DNA from: Rhinopomastus cyanomelas
Taxonomy: Eukaryota > Chordata > Aves > Bucerotiformes > Rhinopomastidae
NCBI GenBank assembly: GCA_013400115.1
Contig: VXBP01009025.1
Coordinates: 23,491-87,490 of the forward strand
DNA: 64,000 bases
Direction: 5' to 3'
Under the pieces are notes generated by a model. It was given only the letters and a program-made list of their open reading frames with translations. It did no database searches and had not been told where the DNA came from. Within the stretch, counting starts at the first letter, position 1; the number at the start of each line of letters is the position of its first letter. Shown one piece after another: positions 59,476-64,000 of this stretch. Made by a program: the position numbers and the translations under genes.

Positions 59476-59888
59476 TGCTGGAGGGAGTCCAGCGTAGGGC
59501 AATGAGGATGGCGAAGGATGTGGAGCATCTCCCTTATGAGGAGAGGCTGAGGGAGCTTAGTCTCTTTAGCTTGGAAAAGAGAAAACTGAGGGGTGACTCT
59601 TCTCTGTGTCACCTAGTGATAGGATGAGGGGCTATGGTTGTAAGCTGGAACATAGAAGGTTTCGCATAAATAGAAGAGGGAACTTCTTCACAGTGAGGGT
59701 GATGAAGCATTGGAACAGGCTGCCCAGGGAGGTTGTGGAGTCTCCTTCACTGGAGATGTTTAAGACCCACCTGGATGTGTTCCTGTGTGACTTGATCTAC
59801 GTGATCCTGCTGTGGTAGGGGGATTGGACTAGATGATCTTTCAAGGTCACTTCCAATCCCTAATGATTCTATGATTCTGTGATTCTTT
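59476..59888 (+). mobile_element. CR1 family A, stop-loss subtype, internal deletion
   Basis: It begins CTGGAGGGAGTCCAGCGTAG and runs to octamers ATTCTATGATTCTGTGATTC (59865-59888). About 65 bp are missing after GAGGGGTGAC (near 59599), fusing 'LRGD' directly to the SVSPSDRMRG region. The open end 59606-59818 carries TAC in place of the stop (59798-59800), then reads YVILLW before TAG. Confidence 0.95.
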
Positions 59889-61877
59889 GAAAGCCACATA
59901 ACTACATTTCCCAAAGAAATGTTGTCTGTGAGGAAATCTTACTACTATACAGAAAAAACCTTGTGCTAAATCTTATTGGATGACATCTATGTTAAACTCA
60001 GGACAGCAACTCTAGTTCTGGCATCAGACTCCTCTAACTCAGAACAATCCATTATTCATAAAAAGGAAAATCTTTATGGGTCCAGATTTTAAATATTGTG
60101 CACAAAGTATTAAAAATGCAAATACACCTCTGCAGTTGTAGGTAATTTGTAGCTGCAGTTAACATGAGAAGATGAAAATCATCCTTCAGTCACTATACAT
60201 ATAAGTCATCATCTGAACCCATAATCACCCAAAATCTGTGCAGCTTTTTTATTTTTAATTATACAAATACAGGATGGTTCTTGTGTCACAGCAACACAGA
60301 CGTGTCATACGTTCATCTCCACTGCTGTCTTCATCTTTTTAGCTGAAGTCTGGATATTAAGGAAAAATTTACAGAGAAATATGGCTGCAGTCTTGCACAA
60401 TCCAATCATGTTTATGTTAAATTTTCTAAGGCCCCTTTTTTCCCCATTTGCTCACATGATTAATGGGTTCTTTTCCTCTGTTCTCCTCTATTTTTCCTTC
60501 TTCCGTACTTCTTGTCTTGTTTTTACTGTTCAAGTACTTGGATAAAAAATGTTCCAAATGCTTTCTTGTAACATGATGGTCAAATGATAACCTTTCAGCC
60601 CACAGATTAGATTGTTTTTATAACTGGGTTTATATGTAGTTTTTATTCTCTACTTTGGCTGTCAGAGGGCCATATAGAGTTCTGAAATCCCCAGGGCACC
60701 AAATTCAGAGGATGTAAAAAGACATAAATGCTACAGCTGTAGTGGCAAGAGTTGTTGCCACTTTTTGTTGGCTGCTCTCAGCAGGACAGGTGAGAGCAAG
60801 GTGAAAAAATTCATGTGCTGAATGATAACAGTTAGATGCAGTAAAGTACACAGAGATTTTATGTCTTCCCTTAGCTGTCATTCAACAGTAGAAGCCCTTG
60901 ATATCTCTATGTAGTTTTTCTGCAGTGTGTTTTGAGGTACAGTGTGATAATCCTTAAAACTCGAAAAATTACTGTTTCAAATCAAAGTCTGTTATAGGTG
61001 TTGTACAAAGAACAACAGGAAAACTAAAAACATTAAATGGAAAAAACAAAATGTTTGGCTCAGTTGAGATATCCTAGAAAAGTACTTCATTGGTTTAGTT
61101 GACAATTCAATAACCTTTCTGACAATTCAATAACCTTTCTGGTTTTCTGGCTTTTAAAGAAGGACCTGATTAGAAGGATTAAAATATTCCTCTGTCCTAA
61201 AAACATCTTTTTACTTATAGGGGTGAAAGCAACTCATGTTTCACCTGGGTGTATAGGAAGCTGCGATGATATCCTAGGTATGTGCACAATAAAAATTTAC
61301 TATAAGTAAGGTGGGAGCATTCACAGATCTGCAATTTGCCAGACAGGAATGAAGACGGCAAGAGTACTGTTACAACAAAAATATATTCCTGATAAACAGT
61401 TTTGGATGCTAAGGTGAAAGTGAGCTCTGATGCATGTTTGGTTTTTTGCCAGCTTTGACTGTGCAAGAGGCTTTGGTCAGGGAAACTCACAATTTCTGTC
61501 CATTTCTATCTATGACAGAAGAGCATCAACGCTGAACGAGGAATCCCAATAGAAGTTAAAGGACTGGTCACATACACTGAGGTCTCCTCATCACACACAA
61601 AAAATTGTTTAGCACTTTTAAATACCTTTATTGTTAGTCACTTGAGTGAAATTTGTGTGTTAAAGTGAACGAGTGAGAAATGTAATAAGTTCAGGTAGAG
61701 TAGGGGATTTCTCAGGAAATCTACAGTATCACCAGGATGTGCTGAAATGCCCTACGTGACTGGGGCTGTCACTATGCAAGCTATTGTGTGTGCATGCAAT
61801 AGAAGCAGTAGGTGGTTCATTGACATTTTGGTGACACATAGGAGTACTGGAAAGATACAGGAGTGAGAGCTAACCTC
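59889..61877. other. Unannotated AT-rich DNA
   Basis: Contains the perfect 20-bp tandem duplication at 61101-61140; otherwise nothing recognised. Confidence 0.5.
61101..61140. repeat. Tandem duplication, 20-bp unit, two copies
   Basis: GACAATTCAATAACCTTTCT occurs twice, adjacent and identical. Confidence 0.95.
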
Positions 61878-61955
61878 AGTTATCACAGTATCACAGTATC
61901 ACAGTATTACCAAGGTTGGAAGAGACCTCATAGATCATCAAGTCCAACCTGTTAC
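61878..61955 (-). mobile_element. CR1 family C 3' tip
   Basis: Three CACAGTAT octamers, then TACCAAGGTTGGAAGAGACC and TCATCAAGTCCAACCTGTTA. Only about 78 bp; the same family as 12241-12450. Confidence 0.88.
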
Positions 61956-63429
61956 TATTGGCATAAAGTCTTCTGGTGCTGTAAGACACAATTACCAGTT
62001 ACTAATTATGTAAGGATCAAAATGGAAAATGTCTTCTGCATGTTGCAAGAGTTGTGTCTGAATTTTGTCTTTGCACGGCAGCGCACGTGAAAGAAGTTAC
62101 TGTCAGGTACTGCTGGATATGAAAATGCAGGCAGAAGTGCAGGTCACGAACACACTAATTATTAAAGTAAACCTTCAAATAGAACAATAGAAGCTGTTAT
62201 TCTATTCTTCTCCTCACTATAAAAGAGTTTCTGTAAAATGAGTGATTCTGCCTTTCACTTTATCAATGTCTGGCAGCACCATTTCCATTATCAAACTGCA
62301 GCAGACTGTAGCATCAGCTCATCAGCATATCCCTTGAGTGTTTCTTTGCCACATGATCAAACAAGGTGCATTTTCCATCTTGGCTCCTTTGACACCATAT
62401 GAGAAATCATTCTTTGGAATCATATTCTAGGTGGCAAGTGGAGAATAGAAAGGTTTCACAGATGCAAAGCAGCATATAAACCTTAGCTTCAAGGGTAAAG
62501 TATTGACTTCAAACTAATAAAAATTAAACAGTGCTCTCAATGAGCCTTTCACCGTGGTTTCTGTGTAGTTTTTGCACAGAATGCCTCTCAGCAGAGGAGA
62601 AATTCTGCAGCAGAAACTACAGAAAAAATCTGAGACTTAGATGAAAATCTACCTTATGGTTATTTTACTGATCATAAATTCTCTTCTCATTACATTTGCT
62701 TCTGAAAGCTTTATGCAGTCTTCTTTGTTGTCCTGACTCAGTGAAGTGAACACATATTCAAAACACTGGAGTAGCTCCATGTAGGAGAAAAATGTCATCA
62801 CGCCGGTGGTTGACCTATTTTTACTTGATATCCACATGCATTCCTATTTACAGTCACAAGGGTATCAAACAGAGGAAAGGAAAGAAAAAAGTTTCCAGTG
62901 AAAATGAATGTTACAGAACAGTTTTCAGCACAGCAAAGTTGTTAGAAGTGTTCCACTCTTCATTTTAGCAAAGTTTGAATGCTAATGTGATCGTGGGGTG
63001 TTCTTACCCAAGCTATGGGAAAAACCTTATACTTCAGGCCAAGCTAGATGTTGTAGAAAAAAGGGTTGAAGTAATTCAGTCTCATATTTCTGCATAGTGA
63101 CTTGTTCCAACCAGAAGAAAGCTTATTCCTTATCCTTTCCATGCAAGATCTCATAAGCTAAACTTATGTGATCTTGCATAACAGTCTTCTCGTAGCACTG
63201 TGATTCTTTGTGGAGTATAGGTAGTATAGCATCTTCTAAATAATATTTGCTTGACATAGTAGACATCAAAGCTTAACTTCAATGACTGGGCAGGTGGCAG
63301 GGTATTGAAAGGAAAGAGAAGATGACACCTAAATCTTTCTATTGAGATTAGATACAATTTGTCTTAAAAGATCTGTTAGTCGTATTCTATTCATTCTTGG
63401 CAGTGTAGAAGTATACATTGTATTAAAAG
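61956..63429. other. Unannotated AT-rich DNA
   Basis: Nothing recognised. Confidence 0.5.
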
Positions 63430-64000
63430 ATCATAGAATCATTATGGATTGGAAGGGACCCCAAAAGATCATCTAGTCCAATCCCCCTGCCACAGCAGGA
63501 TCACTTCACTAGAGAAGTTATGGAATCAGAATTACTCAGGGTTGGAGGGGACCACCTGATCATCCACTTCCAATCCCCATGCCATGGGCAGGGCCACCCC
63601 ACCCTACATCAGGCTGGCCAGAGTCCCATCCAGCCCGGCCTTAAACACCTCCAGGAATGGGGCCCCCAACCACCTCCCTGGGCAACCCATTCCAGGCTCT
63701 CACCACTCTCACAGTGAAGAACTTCCTCCTCACATCCACTCTAAATCTACCCATCCCCAGCTTTGCTCCATTCCCCCTAGTCCTGTCACTACCTGCCATC
63801 CTAAATAATCCTTCCCCAGCCTTTTTTTAGTCCCCTCTCAGATACTGGAAGGCCACAATAAGGTCACCGCGGAGCCTCCTCTTCTCCAGACTGAACAGCA
63901 CCAATTCCCTCAGTCTATTCTCATAGGAGAGGTGCTCCAGCCCTCTGAACATCCTTGTGGCCCTTCTCTGCACTTGATCCAGCATTTCCACATCCTGCTT
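63430..64000 (-). mobile_element. CR1, composite: family B body with family A tail (cut by window edge)
   Basis: The octamer and family A 3' UTR (63430-63502) lead into a filler (63503-63519) and then the family B 3' UTR and antisense ORF2 C-terminus, which run past the window end. Readable in antisense are the GAWNGLPREVV-type end, the AWNWLPREVV..VDVRRKFF-type block and the SLEKRRLRGD region. The junction and filler match 18311-18325 closely, including GGACCCCAAAAGATCATC on the tail side. Confidence 0.93.

Noticed and set aside
1..64000. CRISPR arrays, operons, tRNA or rRNA genes
   Set aside because: No regularly spaced repeats, no clustered same-strand genes and no tRNA-like A/B boxes or rRNA blocks were seen; the window is vertebrate nuclear DNA.

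Overview
The window looks like intergenic or intronic DNA from a bird nuclear genome. I find no intact protein-coding gene and no RNA gene. Everything recognisable is transposable-element debris, mostly CR1, the non-LTR retrotransposon typical of birds and reptiles. It is identified by its octamer tails (ATTCTATG-like on the sense strand), by ORF2 reverse-transcriptase remnants (FADD active site, SSWRPV and GVPQGS blocks), by an APE-type endonuclease remnant and by two ORF1 remnants. Adding up my calls gives about 12 kb of CR1 in 64 kb, close to a fifth. That is high for a bird and recalls woodpeckers and relatives, but the lineage is only an inference.

Four CR1 groups can be told apart by eye. 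Family A (3' UTR hairpin CCTGC-TGTG-GCAGG, octamer ATTCTATG) is the most numerous. Family B ends its coding region in the style '...AWNGLPREVV..L' and has its own 3' UTR with a GCCCATGGC hairpin. Family C ends in ATACTGTG octamers. Family D is old and diverged. Layout: scattered A/B/C copies and one LTR-like block at 1-17.9 kb; a head-to-tail stack of A and A-tailed B elements at 17.9-19.4 kb; an internally deleted CR1 with ORF1 and endonuclease remnants at 21.5-22.9 kb, followed by a possible solo LTR; A and older copies at 25-27 kb; a sparse stretch at 27-44 kb with old CR1 only; a rare CR1 5' end (5' UTR, ORF1) at 44.1-45.3 kb; an antisense LTR-like block at 47.3-47.9 kb; a scrambled CR1 at 48.9-49.4 kb; the longest family A copy at 57.0-58.1 kb; and another A-tailed B element running off the right edge.

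The most interesting pattern is the 3' ends. All four family B copies that retain a 3' end carry a family A 3' UTR added after their own. There are two different junctions, and each is seen at two unrelated loci. This suggests chimeric CR1 lineages that acquired a second 3' recognition end and then retrotransposed. A head-to-tail stack at 17.9-19.4 kb shows an arrangement that could give rise to such chimeras. A second pattern is a stop-loss (TAG to TAC) shared by three family A copies, which extends ORF2 into the 3' UTR by up to 12 codons. Family names A-D are mine; no database comparison was possible.
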